NCBI GenBank assembly: GCA_022393335.1
Contig: JAJEKB010020542.1
Location: 1-64,000 of the forward strand
DNA from: Macrotrachela quadricornifera
Taxonomy: Eukaryota > Rotifera > Eurotatoria > Philodinida > Philodinidae
Reading direction: 5' to 3'
Length of the DNA stretch: 64,000 nt
The number at the start of each line of letters is the position of its first letter. Positions within the stretch are counted from its first letter, which is position 1. This document shows positions 29,188 through 41,800 of this stretch, one piece after another. The translations under genes were made by a program, and so were the position numbers. The notes beneath the pieces were generated by a model, which saw nothing but the letters and a program-made list of their open reading frames with translations, was not told the DNA's origin and did no database searches.

Positions 29188-29437
29188 CTAGAAAATAAAA
29201 TGAAAAAAAAAGGAAGAAGAAAAAAACATTTAAGATTTACATCTGTTGAAAGTCTCATTAATATTAAATTGACAAAATGTATTAGTTATTAAACGAGTAA
29301 GAAGTTGATTGAACATGTCGCACCATAATCGAGAAAAAAGAAAAGAATACGGCACGAGCCGATTAAAAGAGAATTGATTTTTGATTGCTATTACTTATTT
29401 TAAACGATATAAGGAACAGAAAACAATATAATCAAAA

Positions 29438-30507
29438 ATGGAACAATCATATTATTGGAATATCTATCAAGAAAATCATCCAAAAAATCGCTTATTAAAA
29501 TACTCAAAATCATCAAAAATTTCCAATGAAACATTACAAATTCTTTCACAAATACGAAAAAAATATTACAAATTACCACCAATTATTTATTCTTTACAAG
29601 ATAAAAACGAATATGAAGGTATAAAATTTCCAAAAAAACACGATTTATTGTACCTTTTTGTTTCTTTTTTTTTTTTTGTTCTATTCCATTCAAAGATATT
29701 GTACTTGAATATGATATATTTGGTCAACAATGTAATTTAGCTTTAAAAAATATCAAAGCTATTTGGCAGCCAACATCATTTTATGTCTCCGATGATACTT
29801 ATAAACAAATAAAACGTCATTTATTTTCATATAAAATTGATAACGATTATATATTTTTTTGTTTATTTCCAATATATATTGATATAAATTATAAAAAACA
29901 AATAACAATGGGTCAACGAAATGAAGAAATTTTTCTTCCATCAACAATTCCAAGTACAAAACATGATCTTATTCAATTACAAGAACGTTTTCATATGATG
30001 TTACATAAAGAACATGCACTTGAAATAGGTTTATGTTCAAAACGTCGAAGAATTTATAATGATTTATTTGATGAACTTATTCGTATAATAACTCTTCAAT
30101 GTTCTGAACGTGGTCTTTTACTTGGAAGAATTAAAAATGAATATGTACAATGGATAAATACATATGAAGAACTTTATTCAAGTTGTATGGCATATGGTTT
30201 AAGACAATATTTATATAAAATAGAAGAAAAACAAACATATGAATATATGATAAAAAATTTAGAAAATGATTGTCAACAATTACAAAATGAATTTGAAAAA
30301 GAATCAATACGTTTTGAAAAATTAAGTCAATTAATTAATAATGATACTGAATTAAATTCTGAACAACGTTTATTAAAAAATAATGTTAATATATTACGAT
30401 CAACAAATGAAATACTTCGACGTGATGTTCAATATACATTAAATAATATTTTATCATCAACAATTTTTCTTGGTGAACCAATCGATTATGATAAAGAAAC
30501 AGAATAG
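29438..30507 (+). CDS. DNALI1: Axonemal dynein light intermediate polypeptide (p28)
   Basis: This is a subunit of single-headed inner-arm dyneins in motile cilia. The diagnostic part starts LPSTIPSTKHDLIQLQERF and continues ALEIGLCSKRRRIYNDLFDE, LIRIITLQCSERGLLLGRI and AYGLRQYL, followed by a coiled coil to residue ~320 (NLENDCQQLQNEFEKESIRF). Two exons: 29438-29618 and 29696-30507, joined as NEYE-DIVLEYDIFG. Between the N-terminal NRLLKYSKSSK, which fits the family, and the conserved core there is an extra stretch of about 70 residues (VLEYDIFGQQCNLALKN to YIDINYKKQITMG) absent from other members I know. The start is the first Met of the frame. It converges with Asterix (67 bp). Confidence 0.9.
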
Positions 30508-30574
30508 GAAACTTACGAAATACTTTTATTCTTATTGAAAAAAATTAGATAGAAAAAAAAACAAATGAATATAT

Positions 30575-32155
30575 TATTGCATAAATGGAATTGTCATTGG
30601 TGCAGGATTTTGCATATAGGTAATGACAAGAGCAGATATTGAAAGCCTTAATAAAAATAAAAAAAAATAATAAAATTTGTTTTCTACATATTCCAGAAGT
30701 AAAATAAACAACAATTCAATGACATGTAAGAAGGAAATGTTAAATAATTATTATATACTTTCAAATTTACTTTTGTCAAAGGCTTTCTATTATTTATAGT
30801 ATTAAAATACTCATATCGATAAATATCTCTATAAATAAAATCCTTTAATAATAAATACAATGAAAGGTTCTATACGAACCAATAATAGTGTCTTATGATA
30901 GATGACATAGTATGTACAATGAATGGTGACGGGTCACACTAACCGAAATATATAATATCTATATATATAAAACGAATATCTGATATTAGTGCAACTAATG
31001 TTGTTTTTGTCCTAGTTAAATTCTAAAACTATATATATATATATATACGAATTTGGTCCTTAATAGATGAAAGATTTGCTCAATGAATACCGATCTATTT
31101 TAATATAGAACGAGGAAGATATTATTTTATAGCAATAATTGGTATGCATAAAAAAGGCCGAAAGAAAAAATAAAAATAAAAAATACTATTAATGTAGTTT
31201 TACTACAGATTATTCATATATAAATGTAGGACAGAGGTGAGAATATGAATTAAGAATAAGGTTGTACTGACACTGCATTAATAACACTTTTAATATTTTT
31301 TTTTATAACACTTGCAATAATCGATTTTGATTTTACTAAATGTTTATAATCTAAAACACTAATTATAATGAACTTTTTTTGATCTTAATAATGATGCTTG
31401 AAATTATATTTCTTTGTCAACTCATACTAGAAATATTTGTATTTTCAAAAAAAAAGCAATGTTTATCTTTGAGATCATTACTTTTAAATAATTTTATGAA
31501 GTTATTCCGGTAAAAATCATTGAAGGAATCTATAAATTTAATTAGTCTTCTATATAAAGAAAAAACGTTGGATTTATAAGAGATATGACTCAAAATAGTC
31601 AACATATATTTCGCATTTGATATACTATTAAAATAAATCATTAATCATAAACAAAATATCAATATTTAGATGATTACTTAGTTTTATATTTATTACAATG
31701 AGATTCTTTTAGAGATCTTGTTAAACACTTGATTTAAAGTATAAAGGATATAAAATACATACATGAAACTACTAAGAACTTGTTTCGAATCTTCCGAAAC
31801 TCGTGAATTGGCAAAACCAACAAATGCTAAATAGTTCTATTTTTAATAAAAATTAATTTTATTTAAAAATTTTTTTTACCAGCACATAATGCAACCCATG
31901 CACACCATTTAATCTAGAAGTTATTTTAAGATTTCTTATTTTTTATATAAAATTTTTTTGTCTTCTTTTGATTTTTTTACCTTAAGCATTAGCGAACACA
32001 TAGAACAGACCATACCTAGTAAATTCATATATTCAGGTAAAGTTTCATCTACAGACGTAATTAATCCTGGTCGAAATCTATTGAAATTTAATAGAACAAA
32101 AATGAATATGAAATGATTAATACCTGTGAATATTAGCTGATCGACGATTATCCAT
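30575..32155 (-). CDS. WDR83OS: Asterix, PAT complex subunit
   Basis: Asterix is the small ER protein that, with CCDC47, forms the PAT intramembrane chaperone and shields polar transmembrane helices. The product is about 100 aa in five exons: MDNRRSANIHRFRPG, LPEYMNLLGMVCSMCSLMLK, IKWCAWVALCAFVGFANSR, SEDSKQVLSSFMLSISALVI and TYMQNPAPMTIPFMQ, matching human Asterix block for block. Most exons are too short to appear as open frames. The intron between SSFM and the last exon is about 1.1 kb (roughly 30655-31762). The ATG (32153-32155) sits six bases after a T10-AAG acceptor. The protein is one or two residues shorter than human in the second helix. Confidence 0.93.
30660..31760 (-). other. Long last intron of Asterix
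   Basis: This is about 1.1 kb of AT-rich sequence with a (TA)n run near 31031-31047. A possible frame on minus at 31417-31641 is not convincing. No exon, transposon end or small RNA gene was recognised. Confidence 0.5.
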
Positions 32156-33540
32156 TACTGCTTAAAAAAAAAAGTCAAGTGATATTATTTAAAATTTCTT
32201 ATCATGTAAGTACATCTCAATATTGGTTGAAATAAAAGGAGACTTTGAATTATAGATGGCGTTCAAGATTAATAATAACAAACAAAAAATAAAAATATAT
32301 ACAATGAAAAAATATTTCATTTAAATAATATGATATAATTGTATTTTCTTTAATTAAAATTAAATTTTTTTTTTATAAAAACTAACTAAAATGTGTTGGA
32401 ATAAATAAAGATAACTTTTTGATTTTCATAACATTTTTTCAAATACTTTTGTTATAAAGTGATGGTATAATACTTATGCTTTTCTAATAGCTTCTTCTTT
32501 CCCATAAATATGCTAGACATAGATTACTTCAATTCTAATCTATATTATTTCTAAGATATAATTAAAGTAAATCTATTTTTGTCTTGCCATATTGAAATAA
32601 GAGTATGTTATGACAAAAAGCAACACCTGAAAGATTTTTATTTCAAATGACAAACATATAATTATTCATAAATAGTATGTTTACAAATATTTTGTATTCA
32701 ATATGATTTGTCTAGTTGAAAAATTTAAAAGAAATGAAACCTATTTCAGTGTCTAATAATTTTTTCACAGTTGAATAGTAGAACGAGAATGCAGCTCTAA
32801 AATCACCTAAAAATAATGATTAAAGTCATAAAAAATACAATCATTATTAAAATTTTACTATTCATTTCACAGTTAATTAATATTTAATTAAAAAATATTC
32901 TATCCGTAGTTATATACAAATTTATTATTAAAAAAAAATTCATATATTTATATAAATATGTTATTCATTGTTGAAATTTTGAATATAAATATTATTTATT
33001 AAATTAATAATTAGTTATTTATTGTTATGAATATAAATTTTAAGCTAATACGTAATTAATAACATCATAAACAATATATCGTTACTAAGATTTGTAGAGA
33101 AAAGCAATTTTTCTTTCGTTCTTTGTAATATTTTTCCTTGTTAAGTGTTAATAGCTTGGAATATTTTTCATTTTGTCATTGATAATGTTCTTATATAATT
33201 TATTTCTGTTACTTAGTAATATTAAATTTGTCTATCTAGACTTGTTGAAAGTTCCATATAAAAACGATTTATCTAATGATATTTATCTTTTGATTTTTTA
33301 AAATTATTAACGAAAAAATAAAAAAAACTATGTTTTTTTTTGTCTTTTTAACCAAGGTTATTGATGCATATGAGAAAAAAAAGATAATTATAACGAAAAG
33401 ATGACTCATTTAGTGATTATAAAAATAAAGAAACAAAGGTATCCTTGATCTCTATGTCAATAAGCTTCTACGTTTATAAATATTATATATTATTACAACA
33501 GTATTGATATTTATTTCATAGTGTTGATCAATAATTTTGG
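32156..33540. other. AT-rich intergenic region
   Basis: This region is upstream of Asterix and contains its promoter. Very AT-rich with poly-A/T runs; no gene recognised. Confidence 0.5.
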
Positions 33541-33769
33541 ATGAATATATTTATGCAATATCTTATTTGTTTTTTTGTTTTGCTTTGTTCGACATGCATC
33601 AATAATTTCACATGTATATGGTAAGTGTCATAATTTTCCATGGAGAGAGAGGTTTTTTTTCGTAAACATAATATTTCATTCAGGTTGTTATTGACTATTA
33701 CCATCGTTATTTCTTCCTATTTTTCTTGATTATAGTAAAAACGTACAGGCATACATAACAAAACAATAG
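33541..33769 (+). CDS. Candidate short secreted peptide (two exons)
   Basis: An ATG opens a signal-peptide-like stretch (MNIFMQYLICFFVLLCSTC) that runs into a consensus GTAAGTG donor at 33621. Joining to the TTGATTATAG acceptor at 33734-33735 gives a 37-residue product ending CKNVQAYITKQ. Everything about it is short, so chance is a real alternative; it could also be a leader exon of something else or non-coding. It lies just upstream of the claudin-like gene on the same strand. Confidence 0.25.
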
Positions 33770-33842
33770 TATTCGTTATAATATCATATGAATCAAGTAT
33801 TCTGAATAAATATTTCGTTAATAATAAAAATAAAACAGTTTT

Positions 33843-34825
33843 ATGGATAAAATTCAAATATGGAAAATTTTATTACTTGCAGCTCTTGGCTTTGGATTAG
33901 TTTATTTTATTCTTGGTATAAATTTTACAAAAATAGAGAATGATAATAGTAAATTAATGAGGTTTTATTTTGGGTTTTTTTAGGATGGATCGGTTTTGGT
34001 GTACCTCATTGGCACGCATTCCAGCGTTATAATGGTTCTACACAAGAATATTATGGTCTATGGGCATATTGTCAAGAATCAGCTCCATTGTACAATTCTA
34101 TTTGTAAACGTTGGCCAACTGCAGAAGATCAGTTATTTAACGGTAGTCGACCAAATTTCGTTCGTGTTGCAGAAGGTCTTGTCACCACTGGCATGATAAT
34201 TCTTACTTTTGGTCTTATAGCTGGCGTAATTGCTGCTATACTTCCTCTATTAGCTTATTTAGCTGGTGGTTTAGTTCTTCTCGGTTTTCTTTTTCTTGTT
34301 ATTGGTGTACCAATATTTGGTAGAGATTCAAACAATCTTTCTAATCAGAGAGGTGATGCAACACACAATAAACGTTATGGATTTTGGCTTATGATTCCAA
34401 CAATTGTATTATCATTTATCTCAGGAGTTTTATTTCTACTTGCTGGTTTCTTCTATCAACGATTTGGTTATGGTAATATTGCAACACGAAGTTATAGTCG
34501 GAATTTATATGGTGGTCAACGAATGCTTGGACCAGCTAATTTTCTAAGACCTGGAATGTATGGAATGTTGTCAAATCAACTGCAAAATCAACCAGCAGTT
34601 GGTTTACCAGCACCATCTTTACTATCACAATATATAGCTCAACGTCTACCACGATATTATGCTCCATCTGTAGTACAACCAGCAGTTATTAGTGCCATTC
34701 CACAAGCGTCTATTATTCGATCTGTAGGACAACCAACTTATGTAACACCAGCGTATTATAGAGCTCCTTCTGTAATTAATCTTACTGGAAGAACACTTGC
34801 TGGTCCTGTTATACGCAATGCTTAA
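33843..34825 (+). CDS. Claudin/PMP22-like four-transmembrane protein
   Basis: This is a tetraspan membrane protein with the claudin-family first extracellular loop: YYGLWAYCQES then YNSIC (W-GLW-C-C pattern), after W in HWHAFQRYNG. Transmembrane helices: KILLLAALGFGLVYFILGW, LVTTGMIILTFGLIAGVIAA, LAYLAGGLVLLGFLFLVIGV and WLMIPTIVLSFISGVLFLLA. The last helix is followed by a long cytosolic tail (~120 aa) rich in Tyr, Pro and Ser (YYAPSVVQPAVISAIPQASI). Two exons (33843-33915 and 33984-34825) give about 304 aa, longer than typical claudins because of the tail. The start was chosen because it precedes TM1. Adhesion or channel role is inferred from family. Confidence 0.75.
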
Positions 34826-36698
34826 TATTTTTCATGACAATAATAACTCAGGAACAAATAATTGACATATTCGTCTATCTTTTGTTCATGTGAACTTTTA
34901 GATTTTGTCTCTTATTTCTATTTACACCAAAGTACAAACAGTATACTATGTAAGATGGGAAGAGAGCGACCATTAACCACAATAAACTTCAAGAACATCA
35001 TTCCTTTTTTTTTTACTCTTTTCAAAATGACAGATTTATTTTTTATGCTTGAAAAGATTCAAGACTAGCTTTGATCACATGCGATCTTTCTATGCTTTTG
35101 TCTATACTTGAACATTGAATATAAACTGGAGACCTTGATATCTAAATATATATATATATATATATAAATATCTTTTTTTCTTCATTTCATGATCATTAGT
35201 TATATAATCTTGAGCAGTAGGTTATCATTTTTTCAATTTATACGCGTAGCGTGAAGGAGAAATGGGTCATCGAAGGTATATTTATCTATGTAAGGACAAA
35301 GATATCGCTCAATATTTCAACACACACTTTTTTTCTCATCGATCCACCAATTATCGAATGTCGAGTATACAACTATCTCTCTTTCTTGTGGCAATAACTT
35401 CTAGCTAGCGGTGTATATGATCATGAAATGAGAATCTATGAAAGAAAAAAAAAGCATTAGACAAGGAAGTCAATTCGTCAAAGTAAGCCAGTCATATATA
35501 TATATATATATATATATATATCATTAAAAAAAAGAAAATCGATGAAAGGAAATGAAAACTTGATGTGTAAGTCTGTCTTCTTCCCATGAGTGTATGCTTT
35601 AGAATTTGCAGATCAACAAACATAAAATAAGTAAAAAAAAAGGGAAAATAATCGGCACAAATATTGTTCTCTCTATCTGTTTATGTTGCCGCCTTTGTTA
35701 ATTCACCTTCGCGTGCGTATTTGAGCATCTCATACAATCAGAATTACTTCGTTTTCTATGTGTAATGTGCCGTGTCTATTACTTTTTTCTTTTCCGTTCT
35801 CTTTTTTTTTTCTTTATCTCGAGGTCGATGAGATTAGTATTTCTCTCATGTTGCTTTGGCCGCCGGACGTCAATAAGAACTTGCTGCTCATATAGTGATA
35901 ATACTAATGTCAATTTAATATGACTAAGTTCCGTTCTTATTGATTATAATAATGATAGAAAAGTCTTGGAATATGATAACTAAATTCGTTCAGTCAGGTG
36001 AAAAGAGAAGGATGACACAACAGTATGATCACCTAGATTTTTTTTCTCATTCACCGATTGATTAGAATATAGAATAATAAGAAAAAAAGATGAGTATTAT
36101 TATGAAAAAAAAAGTCATCCTTGTCTTAACATTCCCGCTGTCTTTGATTATTATCACTGTCATTTCTTACTCTAGTTGTATATCTAATAATCAAGATAGA
36201 TTTCAGTAATATAGCTATCATTATTATCTATCTATATTGGTTTAGTTATCCATGATCGTTTTTCTTTCCTTTTCTCTTTTTCTTGTTCTTTTACTTTTCA
36301 TCACTCACGAACTGTCATTGAATAGGACAAGTGTACTGTCAACTAGAAATATGTTCTGATGAGATCTTTTCAGAAGACAAAAAGTGTTCATTAATAACAG
36401 AATTCTTTATTATAATAATACCTCAATTTATTTTCTGTCTTAGTTCAGTTACACATTCGTCCTTCGATCTGATGTATATAAACATTGTCATACTTCTATA
36501 TAATAAACAAATGCAAATAATATATCGTTTTTTTTTATGATAAGACTAGTACAATAAATATGTTGAAAGGATCAAAAAAAAAGAAAGATCTCCTAATGTT
36601 CTTTTTTTTTCTCTTTTTCGAGCCTATGTTGTAACTAAATAGACTACATTAGAGAAAATGATATATAATTGGCGCTTTTTACTCTAAGTATTAACAAA
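34826..36698. other. Intergenic region with TA microsatellites
   Basis: 1.9 kb between two plus-strand genes. It contains (TA)n runs at about 35146-35166 and 35493-35521. A somewhat less AT-rich zone at 35640-35900 includes GGCCGCCGGACGTC and may be regulatory. A frame at 36331-36540 is not recognisable. An acceptor-like TACTCTAAG ends at 36688, 10 bases before the tetraspanin ATG. Confidence 0.45.
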
Positions 36699-37487
36699 AT
36701 GGCTCATGCATGTTCGAAAACATTTCTATCTTTACTCAACAGTCTCTTAATTATATTCGGTGTTGTCTTGATCATATTGAGTTTTTATGTATATAATAAA
36801 TATCATTCAATACCATTAATACTCGGTGTTATCATTCTTGCTTTTTTAGTTATATCTATTGGATTTTTAGGATTAATTGGTACACTTAAACAATCAAAAT
36901 GTGGTAAAAAATATTTTTATTTAATAATATTATTTTATAGTGTGTTTAAGCTTTATCAATTTATATAATTTTTGTTGGTCTTGTAACATTGATATTTCTT
37001 GTAATACTTATTACATTATGTATAAAACAAGATTGGGTAATAAATAAAGTTATTGATAATTATGAAAATTTGATAACAAATTCAAAATTACTTGATGATG
37101 AAAAAAATATCAATGTCGTACGTGATTTGTAAGTATTTGAAACAAAATAAAAAAGAAACTAAACTTTAGTTATTTTATTTTTGAATATATATTTATATAT
37201 ATTTTTTTTCTTTTAGTTTAATTAAATTACAATGTTGCGGTTTTAAAGAAAAAAATCGACCACGAAAAATATTTGATCAAATTGATTTTTGTTCAAATAT
37301 TAATCAATCAAAACCATTATGTAATAAAAAAATGAAAAATGATCTTTATCAAAATTTAGTTACCATTATTATTATACATGCCATATTGACAAGCTTAGGT
37401 GCTTTAGCTTGTTTAGTGGCTATAAATTTGGCATGTGCTACAAGCAATAAGACAAGACATGCTGCTTTTCAAAGTCGATATCACTAG
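36699..37487 (+). CDS. Tetraspanin
   Basis: This is a four-pass membrane organiser protein. Domains: MAHACSKTFLSLLNSLLIIF starting TM1, TM2 (IPLILGVIILAFLVISIGFL) with GLIGTLKQSKC, TM3 (IYIIFVGLVTLIFLVILITL), a large extracellular loop containing LQCCGFKEKN (the CCG signature) plus two more cysteines (DFCSN, PLCNK), and TM4 (HAILTSLGALACLVAINLAC). Three exons, about 215 aa. The first intron, 36904-36950 (47 nt), rescues what looks like a frame break: it joins TGT-G to CT-TTA, giving SKCALSIYIIF. The second intron is about 37128-37215. The signature has only four visible loop cysteines. Start chosen at MAHACSK, typical for tetraspanins. Confidence 0.88.
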
Positions 37488-38805
37488 ACACGGCTATATA
37501 CAGTTTATATATATATATATATACACAGAAGACCCATCATTTGTCACTTTTGCGTCGTCTTTTCCCTAAGGCACTGTGGTATATATTATAAACAATGATG
37601 AGGCATAGAAATGAATTACCAGGCGGTGACGCGCGACGATCCGGACAAACACTAGTCGCGATAAGTGAATTTATCAGTATTCTTCTTTTTCGCTTTCATT
37701 TTCTTTATTATATGATCGGATGTTTAAGATTCATAAGCGTCCGATTTCTTATATGTCACGGCTGGCCAGTTACGCAAGACGACTGATAGAATTGCCCATA
37801 TATATATATGCATTTTTCTGTCTTTACTTGCAAGTGTTGATGATGGTGATGATACGACGTAATAATATTCAAGTTGTCTTTCTTCGTTCATATCTATGTA
37901 AGTTTCTTGCTGATGGAGTCAGAAATGAGATTATCACGCAAGTGCGTATGTTCTCTATGCTTCTCTTTTACTAACGTTCTCATTCAGTTAGCGAGTGTCA
38001 TTGATGAAATCTCATTTTTCAAGTTGTTCTCTCTCTCTCTCAATGTCTTTCTATCGTTCGTTGTCTCTTTCTTTCCATATATGAGAAAGAATCACCCGTT
38101 GTGCTTGTCACGCTCTCATTTTCCATTGGAATGAAAGAGAGAAGGGGTAAAGGGAAGAAGATAGTAGATAATTTGCCGATGTTCCGATGTATGTGCTGCC
38201 GGAGGCTAACGTCCTTGACGTTAGTGAAACACCATCAGGAAACCCTTGTTATTGTCAATGCTTTTTTTAAATATGAATCGAACTAGTAAGATGCATGTGA
38301 AATTTAGTAGATTGAACAAAAGCACGTTATCACGTTCTGCTTTTACACTTCGATATTCATATAAACGACGCATAGATAATAATTAGACAATTACTTATGT
38401 TCATATAAGAATCATCTAGTTTTTATTAAATAAAACATATATGCTAAAAATGATATTAATGATGTTTAGATAATAAAATTTAAAAAAATATGTTTTTATT
38501 TGTTTTTAATATCAAAGCTTCTTTTTTTTTGTTTTATTAGATAAATAAGTTTCTACCTACGCAAACACATATTTTCAACCTTTTTCTTTTTCGATACTAT
38601 CGAGAAATATTCTTTTTATTGTGGCTGCTTTCCATGTCATTCCTTCACTTCCTTTTGTTGGAACGAACGATTGGTGTTGACACGGACATCCGGACATAGC
38701 CAAGTCTTATACTATAACCTCACCTACATCCGTTCATATTATTGTCTTTTGCACACGCATTTATGAATCTATACGTATTCGTTTTCTTGTAGAAGAAAAT
38801 AATCT
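37488..38805. promoter_or_regulatory. Upstream region of the 5-HT2-like receptor
   Basis: The segment 37540-38300 is more complex and less AT-rich than usual here. Four overlapping short frames on plus are probably incidental. A perfect 8-bp hairpin (CTAACGTC CTT GACGTTAG) lies at 38206-38224. A TTCTTGTAG acceptor-like site ends at 38791, 14 bases before the receptor ATG. I read it as promoter plus 5' UTR, possibly with a leader exon. Confidence 0.4.
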
Positions 38806-41800
38806 ATGTTAGTGCCTACGAATCATTGGCTTTCTTCCGTTATTGTCAATGAAACCAGAAACGACATACGCTTCAATAGTGACATTAATAATCATTCCCA
38901 ACTTTTACAACATATTGAACCTATGTGGGCTAGTTTATCCTTGATTATAAGTAAGTAATAAAAACTTTATTACTAATCTAAAATCATAAATTCAAGTCTT
39001 AACTGAGCCAATTTTTTATGTATAATAGGATTTATTTCAAGCTTTTCAGTTTTATCTAATATTGAGTATAATATTGGTATTAAGATTAATGAAAAATATT
39101 TTTTATATAATTAGCAACAAAAATAAACTTATTCATAGCCATTTTTTTTTTGTTTTCTATATTTTTATTATTATTAAAAAACTGAAACGATGTCCTTGAC
39201 AAAAAAAAGATTAATATTCAAAAGTTGAATTCTAGTCATAGATATAAGTCAAGATTTTTAAGGACATTTTTATATAAAAATAATAATCTATTCAATACTA
39301 ATATGAACACCAAAAATAGAATAAAAAAGAAATATTCCACACATAAATATCCTGAAAACGGAAGCAGATAAGACCAATGTTTTTTTCAAGTGAACGAAAA
39401 AAAAATCAATAAGAAAACTATAATGAAATAATAAAAAAAAAATAAATTTAATTATATCAAATTTTTAATTAAAAAATCAAATTTTTTTTTTAATATTTTT
39501 TTTTAGTTATTTTATTTACTGTATGCGGCAATAGTCTTGTTTGTATTGCTGTTATACGTGAAAGACATTTACAAAATACTACAAATTATTTTTTAACATC
39601 ACTTGCATTTACAGATTGTCTTGTAGCATGTCTTGTTATGCCAATAGCTGTTACTGTTGAACTTATTGGACATTTTCCATTAAATGCATTAGCCTGTAAT
39701 GTTTGGTTAACATTTGATGTATGTTGTAGTACATCATCAATATGGCATATGAGGTAAAAGAAAATTTTCTATTTTAATTATATTAATTCATATTTTATAT
39801 TTTAGTGTAATGTCACTTGATCGTTATCTTACATTAAGATATCCATTAAAATATGGAAGAAATAAACGACGAAGTTTAATGGCTTATAAAATAATAACAA
39901 TATGGTAAATAATTCTTTTGATTATATTTTGCTTAGTTTTTTTTTGTTGTTGTAAATTAAAATTCATTCTTTTATCTAGGTTAATATCATTTGCTATCTG
40001 TTTACCACTGTTTATTCTTGGTCTAGTTGATCCATCAAATGTATATGATAAAACAAAACGTGCATGTTTTCCATCTCATCGAACATTTAAAATTTATGGT
40101 TCATTTGTTGCTTTTTTTATTCCATTGATTATTATGATTATTACATATGCATTAACAATGAGTGCATTACAACAAGCACATACAACAAAAAAAAAACGTC
40201 ATACAAGAAGACAAAAAATGCATGCTGTTATTAATTTAGCAACAATAGCGATGAGGTGGAAACGAGCAGTTAATAATGAAGTAGTTGATGAACAAAAAAA
40301 TTCTATTGAACCACCAATAATAAAATCTGAACAAAAAAATCAAACAATTAATTTAACAACTTTACAAACAAATCATCAACGTAAACGTGCTTCATCATTA
40401 CTTGTTAATGAACAATATTCATCAGGGAATAAACATTTATCAAAACGAATATTTGTTTCTAATTATCGTCTTAATGAAACATTAAAACCATTAGCACCTA
40501 TTACATGGTATAAACGACGAGAAAAACAACTTCAAACATTACCAGAAAAATCTAGTAAAAATAAATATTTTTTCTTTTTTATTTTCATTAATCTTTTTTA
40601 CTAGTTGAACAATCATCTCCATCATCAAATCGTCATCTTGATCCTGATTCACCAAATAATATTAATGCACATACAAAACGTTCTCATTCATGTACACCAT
40701 TACTTGATGTTGAAGATGGTCGAAAAGATCGTCGTCGTAGTTCATCTGTTCATACATTACTTCAAATACGTCGAGATTCAGCTAAAATTAGTGAAGAACT
40801 TGCAAATTTAACAGCTCAACTATCTGCAGCAATGAATAATGGAGGTCTATCAAGTAAACGAGCATCACTTTCTGTTCCTGGTACATCAGGAATATCTGAT
40901 AATCAAACACCAACTATTGATCAATTACTTGCTGAAACAAGTATTAATCAACCAATTATTATTTCTAATTCATATCTTACTGTTGATTCAAATACCACAT
41001 CTGGAACTAATCAACAATATCGTGGACGATCGTAAGTTATTTAGAAATCTACTAAATTTTCTCTTTAGATATATAATACGAAATAAAGAGGAAACATATA
41101 CAAATTTTATCGCTTAAAGCTATATATTTCTCTTTCACTTAGACATAGTGCCGATGTTCGATTACCATCATTTGAATCAAATGATGATAAAACAACTATG
41201 AACAATGGTATACCTATTCCAAATCTACTTGTTACACATGATAGTATACAAAATTTACCAACAAATGTGAATAATAATATTAATAATAACAATAATAACG
41301 ACAATAGTAATAATAATAATAATTCAACAAATCTTAATGTTAATTATAATCTTGAACCTATAGCACGTCGTCTTACATCACCATCAAAATTTGATACAAC
41401 ATGTCAACGTATTAAAGATTGGATTACAGTTACAACATCATCAACAGCTCTTGATCATGAATCAGCTATACGATCACGATGTGTATCAGCTATGAATGTT
41501 ACAGAAAATACCCCAATGTTAGCAGGACAAAAACAATATTCACATAATTTACCATTATCAAGTATTAAACGTTATTTTCCTCGTATTGAACAATTATATG
41601 GACCAACATCAGCACCAAATTCAATTTGTCGTCCATTACAACATCAACAACTTTTACTTGTTGATGATCATGTTGCATCTGTTCATAATTTTGCTGCTAT
41701 GCAACGAAGTAGTGTTTGTTCAATAACATCATCTATGTTAACAGCTCGTCTTCTTCGTGCTCATCGACCAAGTACATCATCATCAATTGGTTCATCATCA

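Noticed and set aside
29619..29740. Read-through of DNALI1 exon 1 into a Phe-rich tail
   Set aside because: A GTATAA donor at 29619 and a TTCAAAG acceptor at 29695 join the frame properly; the Phe run is intronic pyrimidine.
36669..36968. Apparent tetraspanin truncation after TM2
   Set aside because: The stop lies in a 47-nt intron (36904-36950); splicing restores TM3 in frame, so it is not a pseudogene.
37595..38286. Four chained short frames upstream of the amine receptor
   Set aside because: No recognisable protein, different frames, no splice sites that connect them to each other or to the receptor.
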